A stretch of DNA of 64,000 nucleotides from Thiobacillus sp. Its GTDB lineage: Bacteria; Pseudomonadota; Gammaproteobacteria; Burkholderiales; Thiobacillaceae. The notes beneath the pieces are model-generated. The model did not search any database. It saw only the letters and a program-made list of their open reading frames with translations, and was not told where the DNA came from. Positions within the stretch are counted from its first letter, which is position 1. Every line of letters starts with the position of its first letter. Location of the stretch: positions 173,444 to 237,443 of the forward strand of contig NZ_JADMKC010000004.1 of the NCBI RefSeq assembly GCF_018780105.1, read 5' to 3'. The position numbers and the translations under genes are program-made. Positions 44,202 to 53,922 of this stretch are shown piece after piece.

Positions 44202-47200
44202 GGCCGTTCTCCTTTCAGAATGAATTGGCGGTAAAGCAGCGGCAGCATCACCAGCGTGAGCAGGGTGGCGCTGACCAGACCGCCGATGACGACGATGGCG
44301 AGCGGGCGCTGGATTTCGGAGCCGGGTCCGGTCGCGAACAGCAGCGGCACCAGACCGAAGGCGGCGATACTCGCGGTCATCAGCACCGGGCGCAGCCGTC
44401 GCAGCGCACCGTCGCGCACCACGGCGTCGCCGTGCAGTCCCTGCCCGCGCAGCTGGTTGAAGTGGCTGACCAGCACCACGCCGTTCAGTACCGCGATGCC
44501 CAGCAGCGCGATGAAGCCGACCGAAGCGGGCACCGACAGATACTCGCCCGACGCCGCCAGCGCGAAGATGCCGCCGATCAGCGCCAGCGGTACGTTCATC
44601 ATCACCAGCAGCGCCTGTTTCGCGTTGCCGAAGGTGACGTAGAGCAGAAAGCCGATCAGCAGCAGCGCCACCGGCACCACGATCATCAGGCGCTTCGCGG
44701 CACGCTGCTGGTTCTCGAACTGGCCGCCCCAGGTGAGGCTGTAGCCGGGCGGCAGCTTGACCTGCGCGGCCACGGCGGCTTTCGCATCCTCGACGAAGCT
44801 GACCAGGTCGCGCCCGGCGACGTTGCTCTGCACCACGGTGAATCGTGCGGCGTTTTCGCGCTTCACCGCCACCGGGCCGTTGGTGCGCTTGAGATGCGCC
44901 ACCTGGTCGAGGCTGATCTCGCGGCCGTCCGCCAGGGTCAGGCGGATCGCCTGCAACGCGTCGGGCGACTCGCGCAGGCCCTGCGGGCCGCGCAGTTGCA
45001 GCGGAATGCGCCGGCCCTGCTGCGAGATCGTGCCGATGACCTCGCCCTCGAGTTGCGTGCGCAGCAGCATGGCGATGTCGTCGGCGGACAGGCCGAAACG
45101 GGCGGCCGCATTGCGGTCGACTTCCGCCTGCAGATACTGCACGCCCGCGTTCTGCTGGGTATAGACATCGGACGCGCCGGGGATTTTTCCGACCACGCTG
45201 AAAATCTCGCCGGTCAGCCGGTTGAGCGTGGCGAGGTCGGGACCGAAAATCTTGATCGCGATGTCGCCGCGCGAGCCGGTGAGCATTTCCGACACCCGCA
45301 TGTCGATCGGCTGGGTGAAGGTGTAGGCGATGCCGGGGAAGCCTTCGACCACTTTGCGGATTTCGCCGGTCAGCCATTCCTTGTCCGGCTTGCGCCACTC
45401 GGCCATCGGCTTCAGCACCAGAAACGTATCGGTGTCGTTCAGCCCCATCGGATCGAGTCCGAGTTCATCGGCGCCGGCGCGGGCAACAATACGGCGGATC
45501 TCCGGGATCTGCTTCAACAGGGCCTGCTGCACCCGCGTGTCCTGCGCCACCGCCTCTTCCAGGCTGATAGACGGCAGCTTTTCCAGCTGCACCAGGATGT
45601 CGCCCTCGTCCATGGTCGGCATGAAGGTCTTGCCGATCAGCGGATACACGGCGACCGCCGCCAGCATCAGCACACCGGCGGTGAGGTAGACGATTTTCGG
45701 CTTGGCCAGCGCGCGGTCCAGCATCGGCGTGTACAGGCCTTGCGCCTTGCGCAACAGCCACGGATCTTCATGCGCGCCCCGCTTCAGCAGCAGCGAGGCC
45801 AGCACCGGGATCACGGTCAGCGCCAGCAGCAGGGACGCGGCCAGCGCGAACACGATGGTCAGCGCGACCGGCGCGAACAGCTTGCCCTCCAGCCCTTCCA
45901 GCGTCAGCAGCGGCAGGAACACGATGGCAATGATGACGATGCCCGAGGTCACCGGGCTGGCGACTTCCTGCGTCGCCCACAGCACGCGTTGCAGCGGCGT
46001 TTCGCTGGTGTCCTCCGGATCGTGCGCCAGATGCGCAACGATGTTTTCCACCACCACCACCGCCGCATCGACCAGCAGGCCGATGGCGATGGCGAGACCG
46101 CCCAGGCTCATCAGGTTGGCCGACAAACCGGACTGGCGCATCAGCACGAACGTCGCCAGCACCGACAGCGGCAAAATCAAGGCCACCACGATGGCCGCGC
46201 GCAGATTGCCGAGGAACAGCAACAGCAGGATCACCACCAGCACCGCCGCTTCGAGCAGCGCCTTGCTGACGGTGCCGACCGCACGGTCGACCAGTTGCGC
46301 GCGGTCGTAGAAGGTCGAGATCGTCACGCCCTTGGGCAGGGTGGCCTGAATGTCTTCCAGTTTCGCCTTGACGTTCTTGATCAGCTCGCCCGCGTTGACG
46401 CCTTTCAGCCCGATCACCAGGCCTTCCACCGCCTCGCCTTTGCCGTTCTGCGTGACTGCGCCGTAACGCGTCATTTCGCCCAGTTCCACCTGCGCGACAT
46501 CGCCGACGGTGACGACCACGCCATCGATCGCCTTGATGCCGATGCGGCGCAGGTCGTCGAGCGAGGTCACGCCGCCGTTGACCCGTACCACCCAGGTTTC
46601 CTCGCCTTCGTTGACGCGTCCGGCGCCGTCGTTGCGGGTGTTGGTTTCTAGCGCCATGCGCAAGTCGTCATAGGTGACGCCGCGCGCGGCCAGCGCGGTG
46701 GGATCGGGACTGACCGAGAAAGTGGCCACGCGCCCGCCTAGCGTATTGACGTCGGCCACGCCGGGAATCGCTCTTAACTGCGGCCGCACCGTCCAGTCGA
46801 GCAGGGTGCGCTTTTCCGCCAGCGACAGCGGCCCCTCGATGGTGAACATGAAGAGCTCGGACAATGGCGTGGAAATCGGCGCCAGGCCGCCCGATACGTT
46901 GGCGGGCAGGTCGCCTTTCACATTGGCGAAGCGCTCGGCCACCTGCTGGCGCGCCCAGTAGATGTCGGTGCCTTCGGCGAAATCGACGGTGATGTCGGCT
47001 AGCGCGTTCTTCGACAGGCTGCGCAGGATGGTCTGTTTCGGAATGCCCAGCAGTTCGGTTTCAACCGGCTGGGCGATGCGTGCCTCGACTTCTTCCGGCG
47101 TCATGCCCGGGGCTTTCAGGATCAGCTTGACCTGCGTCGTCGAGACATCGGGGAAGGCGTCGATGGGGATTTGCTGGAACGCGCGCACGCCCAGCCCGGC

Positions 47201-47269
47201 CAGCAGCAGCGCCAGGGCAAGTATGAACCAGCGCCGCGCCAGCGCGGTTTCGATCAGGATATTCAACAT
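44198..47269 (-). CDS. CzcA/CusA-type heavy-metal RND efflux pump
   Basis: A 1023-residue HME-RND pump. The N-terminus (ALARRWFILALALLLAGLGVRAFQQIPIDAFPDVSTTQV) and GLAPISTPLSELFMF are typical of CzcA/CusA. TM4 carries GLLVDAAVVVVENI, with the Asp and Glu used in proton relay but Ala where CzcA has a second Asp, closer to the CusA pattern. Whether the substrate is Co/Zn/Cd or Cu/Ag cannot be settled by eye. It is flanked by its own adaptor and channel, a complete tripartite system. Confidence 0.93.
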   Translation of the reverse strand: MLNILIETALARRWFILALALLLAGLGVRAFQQIPIDAFPDVSTTQVKLILKAPGMTPEEVEARIAQPVETELLGIPKQTILRSLSKNALADITVDFAEGTDIYWARQQVAERFANVKGDLPANVSGGLAPISTPLSELFMFTIEGPLSLAEKRTLLDWTVRPQLRAIPGVADVNTLGGRVATFSVSPDPTALAARGVTYDDLRMALETNTRNDGAGRVNEGEETWVVRVNGGVTSLDDLRRIGIKAIDGVVVTVGDVAQVELGEMTRYGAVTQNGKGEAVEGLVIGLKGVNAGELIKNVKAKLEDIQATLPKGVTISTFYDRAQLVDRAVGTVSKALLEAAVLVVILLLLFLGNLRAAIVVALILPLSVLATFVLMRQSGLSANLMSLGGLAIAIGLLVDAAVVVVENIVAHLAHDPEDTSETPLQRVLWATQEVASPVTSGIVIIAIVFLPLLTLEGLEGKLFAPVALTIVFALAASLLLALTVIPVLASLLLKRGAHEDPWLLRKAQGLYTPMLDRALAKPKIVYLTAGVLMLAAVAVYPLIGKTFMPTMDEGDILVQLEKLPSISLEEAVAQDTRVQQALLKQIPEIRRIVARAGADELGLDPMGLNDTDTFLVLKPMAEWRKPDKEWLTGEIRKVVEGFPGIAYTFTQPIDMRVSEMLTGSRGDIAIKIFGPDLATLNRLTGEIFSVVGKIPGASDVYTQQNAGVQYLQAEVDRNAAARFGLSADDIAMLLRTQLEGEVIGTISQQGRRIPLQLRGPQGLRESPDALQAIRLTLADGREISLDQVAHLKRTNGPVAVKRENAARFTVVQSNVAGRDLVSFVEDAKAAVAAQVKLPPGYSLTWGGQFENQQRAAKRLMIVVPVALLLIGFLLYVTFGNAKQALLVMMNVPLALIGGIFALAASGEYLSVPASVGFIALLGIAVLNGVVLVSHFNQLRGQGLHGDAVVRDGALRRLRPVLMTASIAAFGLVPLLFATGPGSEIQRPLAIVVIGGLVSATLLTLVMLPLLYRQFILKGERP

Positions 47270-47272
47270 GGA

Positions 47273-48328
47273 TTACTCTCCCAGCCATTGCGCTTTGAGC
47301 GCCGCCACGCCCTTGACGGCGACGCGGCTGCCGGCGGCAAGTCCGCCGACCTCTGCCACACGGGCGTTCTGGCGAACCAGCCTGACCGGCGTCGGGGTGA
47401 ACCCCTGCGCGGTCTCGACGAATACATAGGCGGCGTTGAGCTTCCACACCAGTGCGGCGCTGGGCACGCTCAGCGCCTGCGCAGACTGCAGACCCGCCAG
47501 GGAGGCTTGCACTGACTGACCCGGGCGCAGCAGGCCTTGTGGGTCGGCGAGGCTGGCGCGCGCCAGCACGCTTTGCGACGCGTTGAGCTGCGGCAGCAGG
47601 GCGTTGATGCGGCCACTGGCAGTACTGTCCGCCACCGTCACCGCCTGTCCCACAACTACCTGGCGCGCCTGCGCCGTCGACAGCGGGATTTCGAGCGCGA
47701 GCTTCGACAAGTCGGCGATTTTCAGCAGCGCCATCCCGGCATCGACCCGTTCGCCCGGCCCGGCGGCGCTGTCCAGCACCACCCCGGCGATCGGCGCGGT
47801 CAAGGTGATCGTGCTGCCGGATACCTTGCCTGTGCCCAGCAGCGTCATTGCCGTTTGGGCCGCCGCCAGACTGGCGCTGGCCGACTGCGCGTCGGCTTGC
47901 GTCATGCGCAGGCGCGATTCGGCGATCAGGCCTTCGGCGAACAGCTTCTGGTCGCGTGCCGCATTGCCGCTGGCGAGTTGTGATTTCAGCCGTGCCTGGG
48001 TCAGCGCGTTCTGCGCGTCGGCCAGTCCCGGCATCGACAGGGCCACCAGTGGCGCGCCGCGTTTGACTGTGTCGCCAGCCTGTACATGGAGTTGCGTCAC
48101 CAGCCCCGCACCGGCGGCGGCGACGACACGCACGCTGGCGGGCGGCAGCGTTACCCGCGCCGGATAAGTCAGCGCCGGGCTGGCGGTTCCGCTGGCTGCA
48201 GCCGCGGTGACGATGCCTAGATTGGTTTTTTGCGCTGCGGTGAGCGGCAGGGTGTCAGCCGCCAGCGCGGCGTGGGTAGTGAACAGCGCCCAGACAAGAA
48301 CGGGGGCAATACGGAATGGTGTGGTCAT
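47273..48328 (-). CDS. RND periplasmic adaptor (CzcB-like)
   Basis: A 351-residue membrane fusion protein with a signal peptide (TTHAALA, about residue 23). Lipoyl halves read AAAGAGLVTQLHVQAGDTVKRGAPLVAL near residue 75 and LTAPIAGVVLDSAAGPGERVDAG near 175, with a helical hairpin between them; a beta-barrel and membrane-proximal domain follow. No His-rich N-terminal metal-binding domain of the CzcB type is present, which may instead be supplied by the small His-rich protein encoded upstream. GGAG precedes the ATG. Confidence 0.9.
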   Translation of the reverse strand: MTTPFRIAPVLVWALFTTHAALAADTLPLTAAQKTNLGIVTAAAASGTASPALTYPARVTLPPASVRVVAAAGAGLVTQLHVQAGDTVKRGAPLVALSMPGLADAQNALTQARLKSQLASGNAARDQKLFAEGLIAESRLRMTQADAQSASASLAAAQTAMTLLGTGKVSGSTITLTAPIAGVVLDSAAGPGERVDAGMALLKIADLSKLALEIPLSTAQARQVVVGQAVTVADSTASGRINALLPQLNASQSVLARASLADPQGLLRPGQSVQASLAGLQSAQALSVPSAALVWKLNAAYVFVETAQGFTPTPVRLVRQNARVAEVGGLAAGSRVAVKGVAALKAQWLGE

Positions 48329-48384
48329 GCGTGATCTCCAAAAACAGACAACAGGCGCGCAGCAATGCGCGCCGCGATGGACGA

Positions 48385-48765
48385 TCAGGCAGCCGGCGGG
48401 GCGAGGGCGAGGGGGAGGGTGTGGTCGGGCGGAAGGAAGCGCGGGGGCGGCGCCGGCAGACCGGCACCGGGGGTGGCCTGCGGAGCGATGCGCGGCAGCG
48501 TCAGGCGGCTGGCCGGCAGCGCGGCCTCCGCCACATCCAGGATCAGGAGGGGCGACGGTCTGCCATCGGCTACGTCGACTTCGGCACCGTGGTCAGCGTT
48601 GGCGGTGGCGTGCCAGGTGGCGTCGGTGGGCATGTCCTGATGCACATGCAGAAATCCCGAATGACTCAGTTGCACCGCACCCGCATGGGCGTGGATGAAC
48701 GGCATCATCGCCTGCAGGGCGATGAAGAACCAGAGCATCAGGGAGCGGTTGATTCGGTGGGGCAA
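48385..48765 (-). CDS. Small exported His-containing protein heading the metal-efflux operon
   Basis: A 126-residue protein with a signal peptide (MLWFFIALQAMMPFIHAHA) and a mature N-terminus with clustered histidines (HAHAGAVQLSHSGFLHVHQD, then HATANADHGAE), then a Pro/Ala-rich tail. It resembles small periplasmic metal-responsive proteins found at the front of Czc/Cus-type operons, but I cannot name its family. It lies 56 bases upstream of the adaptor and is probably the first gene of the transcript. Coding potential rests on the signal peptide and position. Confidence 0.68.
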   Translation of the reverse strand: MPHRINRSLMLWFFIALQAMMPFIHAHAGAVQLSHSGFLHVHQDMPTDATWHATANADHGAEVDVADGRPSPLLILDVAEAALPASRLTLPRIAPQATPGAGLPAPPPRFLPPDHTLPLALAPPAA

Positions 48766-48841
48766 GTCAGTCTCGGCAGGTGGAAAAAAGTACGTTGCGT
48801 GGATACGGCGGGCAGTTTACGACGACACGCGTCGGTCAGAC

Positions 48842-48857
48842 GTTACCACTTCGTAAC
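48842..48857. promoter_or_regulatory. Inverted repeat in the divergent promoter region of the metal-efflux operon and slt
   Basis: GTTAC-CACTTC-GTAAC is a perfect 5-bp-arm palindrome in the 219-base gap between the small His-rich protein gene (minus) and slt (plus). Its half-site GTAAC is the same as in the tandem repeat upstream of the OmpR-type regulator (54894-54911). It could be a response-regulator binding site; no further structure is obvious in this gap. Confidence 0.4.
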
Positions 48858-48984
48858 ACGGAACGAGGGCTATTCGCTGACGGCCGAACACCAGGAAAGT
48901 TCCGCTCGGCAAGAATTATTTTTCCATGTCGCCCGGCACGCGCCACGCTTTTTTCTGCTTGTTGCTGCGTGTTAACCTCGATCC

Positions 48985-50931
48985 ATGATCAAAATTATTT
49001 ACGCTTTGCTCCTCAGCCTGCTGACGGCGCTGCCAGCGTGGGCCGACGCAGGCGATGCGGCGGTGGAGCGCGCACGCGCCGCCTACACCGCGCGGCAGGT
49101 GGCCGGTCTCGAACGCGCCGCGGCCAACGTGCCCCCCGAACATGTGCTGATGCCGTATGTCGAATACTGGCGTTTGATGCTGACGGGCCGCAGCGATGAA
49201 GCCCGCGTGGCCGATTTTCTGGCGCGTTATCCGGGCAGCCGCGTGGCCGAGCTGGTACGCAGCGACTGGCTCAAGTCGCTGGGCGTGCGTTCCTCCTGGG
49301 CACAATATCTGGCGGCGTATCCCGCTCTGCAGAAGCCGGATGTGGGGCATCGCTGCTATGCCTACCGTGCAGAATGGGCGCAGGGCAACCGCAGCCAGGC
49401 GCGCGAGGCGGTGGCCTTGTGGTTCAGCGGACGCGACCTGCCGAATGCCTGCGATCCCCTGTTCAGCCAGCTGATGGAAGCCGGGTTCATCAACGAGGAG
49501 GATGTGTGGCGGCGCATGCGGCTGGCACTGGAGGCGGGCAATATCCGGGTTGCGCAGGCGGTGTCCCGTTCCCTGCCGGAAGCGCAGCGACCCGCACCGA
49601 GCGTATTCGATCAGGCGGCGCGCGATCCGGCACGCCTGCTGAGCAATGGCAAACGGGATCTCGGGCAGCGCGGCGAGCGCGAGCTGGCCCTGTATGCGCT
49701 GGGCCAGGTCGCAAAAAACAACTCCCGTGCGGCCGAGTCTGCATTGCAGAAAGTGGCGCCGAAGCTGAGCGAGGCCGAGCAGCAGGTCGCCTGGGCGCGG
49801 CTTGCCAGCTGGGCGGCGCGTCGCCATGAGCCGGTCGCGCTCGCCTGGTATCAGCAGGCGGGTGACGTTGCCGTGACTGATTTTCAGCGCGAATGGTGGG
49901 TACGCGCAGCCTTGCGCGAGGGCGACTGGAAAACCGTGCAGCGGGTGATCGAAAGCATGGCCGAGTCGTCCCGCGCGCAGCCGGTCTGGCGCTACTGGCG
50001 CGCACGCGCGCTGCAGGCCAACGGCCAGCGGCAGGCGGCGAACGCGATTTTCCTGTCGTTATCGCGCGAGCATCACTATTACGGTCAGCTGGCGCAGGAA
50101 GAATTGGGGCCGGTGATCGCGGCCCCGCAGATCAATGTCAAAACCGGCGGCGAGAATGTGGCGGCGATTGCACGCACACCCGGCATTGCGCGGGCGCAGG
50201 CACTGTATGCGCTCGACCTGCGCAGCGATGCCGCACTGGAGTGGAACTGGGCGATCCAGGATTTTTCCGACACCCAACTGCTGGCCGCAGCCGAGCTGGC
50301 GCGGCAGATGGCGTGGTACGACCGGGCCATCAATACCGCCGAACGTACACGTGAGCTGCACGACTTCGAGTTGCGTTTTCTGGCGCCGTATCGCGAACTG
50401 GCGCAGCAGGCCGCCCGCGACAACCAGATCGACGAAGCCTGGGTGTTCGGCTTGATGCGACAGGAAAGCCGCTTCATCAACGTCGCTCGTTCCAATGTGG
50501 GTGCGGCCGGTCTGATGCAGGTCATGCCCGCCACCGCGCGCTGGATTGCGCAGCGGTTGGGGATCAAGGGCTTCGACACTCGCGAGATGCAGGATCCCGC
50601 GCGCAATATCCAGTTCGGCGCCTACTATCTGAAGCATGTGCAGACCAGTCTCGATGGCTCGCCGGTGCTCGCCACCGCCGCCTACAACGCCGGCCCGGGA
50701 CGGGCGCAGCGCTGGCGCAGCAGCCAGCAGATGGAGGCCGCGGTCTACATCGAGTCGATTCCGTTCGCCGAAACCCGCGATTACGTCAAAAAGGTGATGA
50801 GCAACGCCATGTATTACGCCCAGCGCTTCGGCCAGCCGTCGGTGCTGCTGAAAGACCGGCTGGGCGTGGTGCCGTCGCGCAAGACCGCAGTAGCTGCCGA
50901 GCCTGCCGATGCGTCCGCCGAGGACGAATAG
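48985..50931 (+). CDS. slt: Soluble lytic murein transglycosylase
   Basis: A 648-residue periplasmic Slt70-type enzyme with a signal peptide (ALPAWA, about residue 20), a helical superhelix of TPR-like repeats (about 25-450) and a C-terminal goose-lysozyme-like domain. The catalytic glutamate is in MRQESRFINVARS, about residue 493, followed by GLMQVMPATARW and the YNAGPGRAQRW motif. It cleaves peptidoglycan to 1,6-anhydromuropeptides. A Glu/Ala-rich tail ends the protein. Confidence 0.95.
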   Translation: MIKIIYALLLSLLTALPAWADAGDAAVERARAAYTARQVAGLERAAANVPPEHVLMPYVEYWRLMLTGRSDEARVADFLARYPGSRVAELVRSDWLKSLGVRSSWAQYLAAYPALQKPDVGHRCYAYRAEWAQGNRSQAREAVALWFSGRDLPNACDPLFSQLMEAGFINEEDVWRRMRLALEAGNIRVAQAVSRSLPEAQRPAPSVFDQAARDPARLLSNGKRDLGQRGERELALYALGQVAKNNSRAAESALQKVAPKLSEAEQQVAWARLASWAARRHEPVALAWYQQAGDVAVTDFQREWWVRAALREGDWKTVQRVIESMAESSRAQPVWRYWRARALQANGQRQAANAIFLSLSREHHYYGQLAQEELGPVIAAPQINVKTGGENVAAIARTPGIARAQALYALDLRSDAALEWNWAIQDFSDTQLLAAAELARQMAWYDRAINTAERTRELHDFELRFLAPYRELAQQAARDNQIDEAWVFGLMRQESRFINVARSNVGAAGLMQVMPATARWIAQRLGIKGFDTREMQDPARNIQFGAYYLKHVQTSLDGSPVLATAAYNAGPGRAQRWRSSQQMEAAVYIESIPFAETRDYVKKVMSNAMYYAQRFGQPSVLLKDRLGVVPSRKTAVAAEPADASAEDE

Positions 50932-50996
50932 CGCGCAATGCAGGCGTTCCGAGTTAAAATCAGGATCGCCTTATATACAGATAACCCCAAATAATC

Positions 50997-52034
50997 ATGA
51001 AGATCGAACGCATTTGCATATTGGGGGGCTCCGGTTTTGTCGGCTCCCATCTCGTCAGTCAGCTCGCCGCCCGCGGCCTCAAGGTGCGCGTCCTGAGCCA
51101 CCGCCGCGAAATGGCCAAGGAACTGATCCTGCTGCCCACTGTAGAAGTGATCGAGGCCGACGTGCACGACCAGCAGGACCTGATCCGCAACTTCCGCGGC
51201 ATGGATGCCGTGATCAATCTGGTCGGCATCCTGCACGAAAACCGGATCGGCCGCGTCGACCTGCCGAGCGCACGCCGCGGCGATTTCCATCAGACCCATA
51301 TCGAACTGACCCGCAAGGTAATCCATGCCTGCGGCGAAGCGGGCGTCCACCGCCTGCTGCACATGAGCGCACTCGGCGCCCATCCCAACTCGCGTTCGGC
51401 CTATCAGCGCTCCAAGGGCGTGGCCGAATTCCTGGTACGCGAATCCGGCGTCCACCATATCGAACACGAAAACTGGTATCTCAACGGCCCCAAGCTGATT
51501 CACGGCTACGGACTCAACGTGACCGTTTTCCGCCCGTCGGTCATTTTTGGCCGTGGCGATTCCTTCCTCAACATGTTCGCCGGCCTGCTCAAGTCTTTCC
51601 CGGTTTTGCCGCTGGCCAATGCCGCAGCACGCTTTGCACCGGTGCATGTCGACGACGTCGCCCGCGCCTTTGCCGACAGCCTCGACAACACCGCGACCTA
51701 CGGCCAGACCTACGACCTGTGCGGCCCCAAGGCCTACAGCCTGAAAGAGCTGGTGAACTACGTCGGCGAAATCATCGGCAAGAAACGCAGCCTGATTCCG
51801 CTGGGCAATTTCGCATCCTTCCTGCAGGCCTGGGCGCTGGAGTTCAAGCCCGGCAGAAAGCTGATGACGCGCGACAACCACTACGCCATGTGCACCGACA
51901 ACGTCTGCAAGGGCGGCTGGCCGGACGTGTTCGGCTTCCAGCCCGTCGCGCTCGAAGCGATCGCGCCCGAATACCTCCGCGACGATTCGCCGCGCGCGCG
52001 TTACGACGCCTACCGTGAAGGCGCCCGCCGCTAG
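50997..52034 (+). CDS. NAD(P)-binding NDUFA9-like atypical SDR reductase
   Basis: A 345-residue extended/atypical short-chain dehydrogenase. The Rossmann motif GGSGFVGS is at residues 9-16, and the tail resembles the complex I 39-kDa (NDUFA9)-like family found alone in bacteria. The classical YxxxK is represented by AYQRSKGVAE near residue 138. Substrate is unknown; relatives are linked to quinone or lipid-related roles without firm proof. It lies 65 bases after slt and 6 bases upstream of the DUF2007 gene. Confidence 0.88.
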   Translation: MKIERICILGGSGFVGSHLVSQLAARGLKVRVLSHRREMAKELILLPTVEVIEADVHDQQDLIRNFRGMDAVINLVGILHENRIGRVDLPSARRGDFHQTHIELTRKVIHACGEAGVHRLLHMSALGAHPNSRSAYQRSKGVAEFLVRESGVHHIEHENWYLNGPKLIHGYGLNVTVFRPSVIFGRGDSFLNMFAGLLKSFPVLPLANAAARFAPVHVDDVARAFADSLDNTATYGQTYDLCGPKAYSLKELVNYVGEIIGKKRSLIPLGNFASFLQAWALEFKPGRKLMTRDNHYAMCTDNVCKGGWPDVFGFQPVALEAIAPEYLRDDSPRARYDAYREGARR

Positions 52035-52040
52035 CCATTC

Positions 52041-52259
52041 ATGCAAACCGTATACGAGGCGTCGAATGCGGTTGAAGCCCATATTCTCCAGGGCTATCTT
52101 GAGCAGGAAGGTATCGCTGTCCAGATCGTCGGCGCCTATCTGCAAGGCGGGGTAGGCGAGCTGCCGGCGCACGGACTGGTGCGCTTGCTGGCGGACGAAG
52201 CGAATTTCGACCGAGCGCGCGCAGCGATCCAGCGGTGGGAGGCGGCCAGCCCGTCATGA
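52041..52259 (+). CDS. DUF2007 (putative signal-transducing) protein
   Basis: A 72-residue protein matching DUF2007 in pattern: [22 protein letters not shown]...[25 protein letters not shown]. The domain is a small ferredoxin-like fold related to the PII superfamily, function unknown. Its stop overlaps the cca start in ATGA form, so it is probably translated with cca. Confidence 0.85.
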   Translation: MQTVYEASNAVEAHILQGYLEQEGIAVQIVGAYLQGGVGELPAHGLVRLLADEANFDRARAAIQRWEAASPS

Positions 52260-53470
52260 AAACCTATATCGTTGGCGGCGCAGTGCGCGACCGTTTGCTG
52301 GGTCTGCCCGTGGTCGATCGCGATTACGTGGTCGTCGGCGCCACCCCCGAACAGATGGTGGCGCTGGGGTATCAGCCGGTGGGCAAGGACTTCCCGGTTT
52401 TCCTGCATCCCGAATCCCATGCCGAATACGCGCTGGCGCGCACCGAGCGCAAGTCCGGCAAAGGCTACAAGGGATTCACCGTGCATGCCGCGCCCGATGT
52501 CACGCTGGAGCAGGATCTGTCGCGGCGCGATCTCACCATCAACGCGATGGCCGAGGACGCCAACGGCAAGCTGGTCGACCCGTACGGCGGGCAGCGCGAT
52601 CTGGCGGCGAAAGTCTTTCGCCACGTCAGCGCCGCCTTCGCCGAAGACCCGGTGCGCATCCTGCGGCTGGCGCGCTTTGCCGCGCGCTTCACCGATTTCA
52701 GGGTGGCGCAGGAAACCCAGGCGCTGATGCAGCAGATGGTGGCCGCAGGCGAGATCGACGCACTGGTGCCCGAGCGCGTGTGGCAGGAAATCGCGCGCGG
52801 CCTGATGGAGGCGCAACCGTCGCGCATGTTCCAGGCGCTGCGCGATTGCGGCGCGCTGGCGCGGCTGTTTCCCGAAATAGACTGCCTGTTCGGCGTGCCG
52901 CAGCCGCCCGCCCATCATCCCGAAATCGACACCGGCATCCATGTCATGCTCGTCGTCGACTGGGCCGCCGCTCAGGGCTACAGCCTGCCTGTGCGCTTTG
53001 CCGCACTGACCCACGACCTCGGCAAGGGGGCGACGCCGCCCGAACTGTGGCCGAAGCATCACGGTCACGAAGCCAAAAGCGTCGAACGGGTGCGCGAATT
53101 GTGCGAACGCGTGCGCGTACCGGCCGATTGCCGCGATCTGGCTGTTGCGGTCGCGCGCGATCACGGCAACGTGCACCGTGCGCAAGAACTGCGCGCCGCC
53201 ACGGTGATCGAATTGCTCGAACGCGTCGACGCATTTCGCCGCCCGCAACGCTTCACCGAGTTTTTACAAGCTTGCGAATGCGATTTCCGCGGCCGTCCGG
53301 GGTATGAGACACGCGCGTACCCCGCGCCCGCCTATTTGATGCAGGCGTTTGCGGTCGCCCGCGCAGTCGATGCCGGGGAAGTGGCTCGGGCGGCCGCGCC
53401 CGACAAGGTGCGCGAAGCGGTGTTCCGTGCGCGCGCGGCAGCTGTCGAGGCCTGGAAACTGACGCTGTGA
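52256..53470 (+). CDS. cca: Multifunctional CCA-adding enzyme (with HD domain)
   Basis: A 404-residue class II tRNA nucleotidyltransferase that builds or repairs the 3' CCA end. The N-terminal motif [22 protein letters not shown] holds the catalytic acidic pair, [10 protein letters not shown] and the neck/RLARFAARF segments follow, and the C-terminal HD phosphohydrolase domain (LTHDLGKG, near residue 258) gives the multifunctional beta/gammaproteobacterial form. I start it at ATG 52256 rather than 7 codons earlier. Confidence 0.95.
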   Translation: MKTYIVGGAVRDRLLGLPVVDRDYVVVGATPEQMVALGYQPVGKDFPVFLHPESHAEYALARTERKSGKGYKGFTVHAAPDVTLEQDLSRRDLTINAMAEDANGKLVDPYGGQRDLAAKVFRHVSAAFAEDPVRILRLARFAARFTDFRVAQETQALMQQMVAAGEIDALVPERVWQEIARGLMEAQPSRMFQALRDCGALARLFPEIDCLFGVPQPPAHHPEIDTGIHVMLVVDWAAAQGYSLPVRFAALTHDLGKGATPPELWPKHHGHEAKSVERVRELCERVRVPADCRDLAVAVARDHGNVHRAQELRAATVIELLERVDAFRRPQRFTEFLQACECDFRGRPGYETRAYPAPAYLMQAFAVARAVDAGEVARAAAPDKVREAVFRARAAAVEAWKLTL

Positions 53471-53506
53471 GCTGACGTCAGTATCTTCAGCGCGTGCAAA
53501 CCGGGT

Positions 53507-53881
53507 TCAGTCGTCGCGGTCATGGCCGTGCCCCCGACCATGGCCCCGTCCGCGATGATCGTCGTCGCGGTCGCGGTGATGATGGCGCCCCCCGCCATGC
53601 CAGTCGTGGCGCGCGGGGTAGTACTGCACGCGATGCGGCGGGTAATACGGCGCCGGTACGATCACCGGGGCGCGGTAGTAGACCGGCGCCACCGGCGCGT
53701 AATAGCCCCCGCTCTGGTAATAGAAATTGAATCCACTGAGCGGCGCGCCGATGGAAACGGCGACGCTGGGCTCGCTGACAATGACGCGGCTGCCGTGGCC
53801 GCCGGCGTAATAACCACCTGAGGCGAGTGCGGCGAGCGGGGTGGCGAGAAGTACGGCGGCAAGTAATGAGGTGCGTAACAT
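53507..53881 (-). CDS. Exported low-complexity protein rich in Tyr, Pro, His and Arg/Asp
   Basis: A 124-residue protein with a signal peptide (LLAAVLLATPLAALA). The mature part has a Tyr/Pro-rich middle (PVYYRAPVIVPAPYYPP) and a C-terminus of alternating His/Arg/Asp/Gly (GRHHHRDRDDDHRGRG). AAGGA lies before the ATG. No named family is recognised; similar proteins are often annotated as hypothetical envelope proteins in betaproteobacteria. It is the third gene of a three-gene minus-strand unit of exported proteins. Confidence 0.75.
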   Translation of the reverse strand: MLRTSLLAAVLLATPLAALASGGYYAGGHGSRVIVSEPSVAVSIGAPLSGFNFYYQSGGYYAPVAPVYYRAPVIVPAPYYPPHRVQYYPARHDWHGGGRHHHRDRDDDHRGRGHGRGHGHDRDD

Positions 53882-53922
53882 GATGGGTTTCCTTTCAGGA
53901 GTGAGGACGGGGCGCGGCTAAA

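Noticed and set aside
44202..45398. N-terminal extension of the outer-membrane channel frame into the pump gene
   Set aside because: The extension is out of frame with the pump on the same strand and has no family similarity; the signal peptide and ribosome-binding site fix the start at 44201.
44171..46651. 826-codon plus-strand frame opposite the heavy-metal pump
   Set aside because: Shadow frame rich in Gln/His/Arg/Asp without any domain; the minus strand is an unmistakable HME-RND pump.
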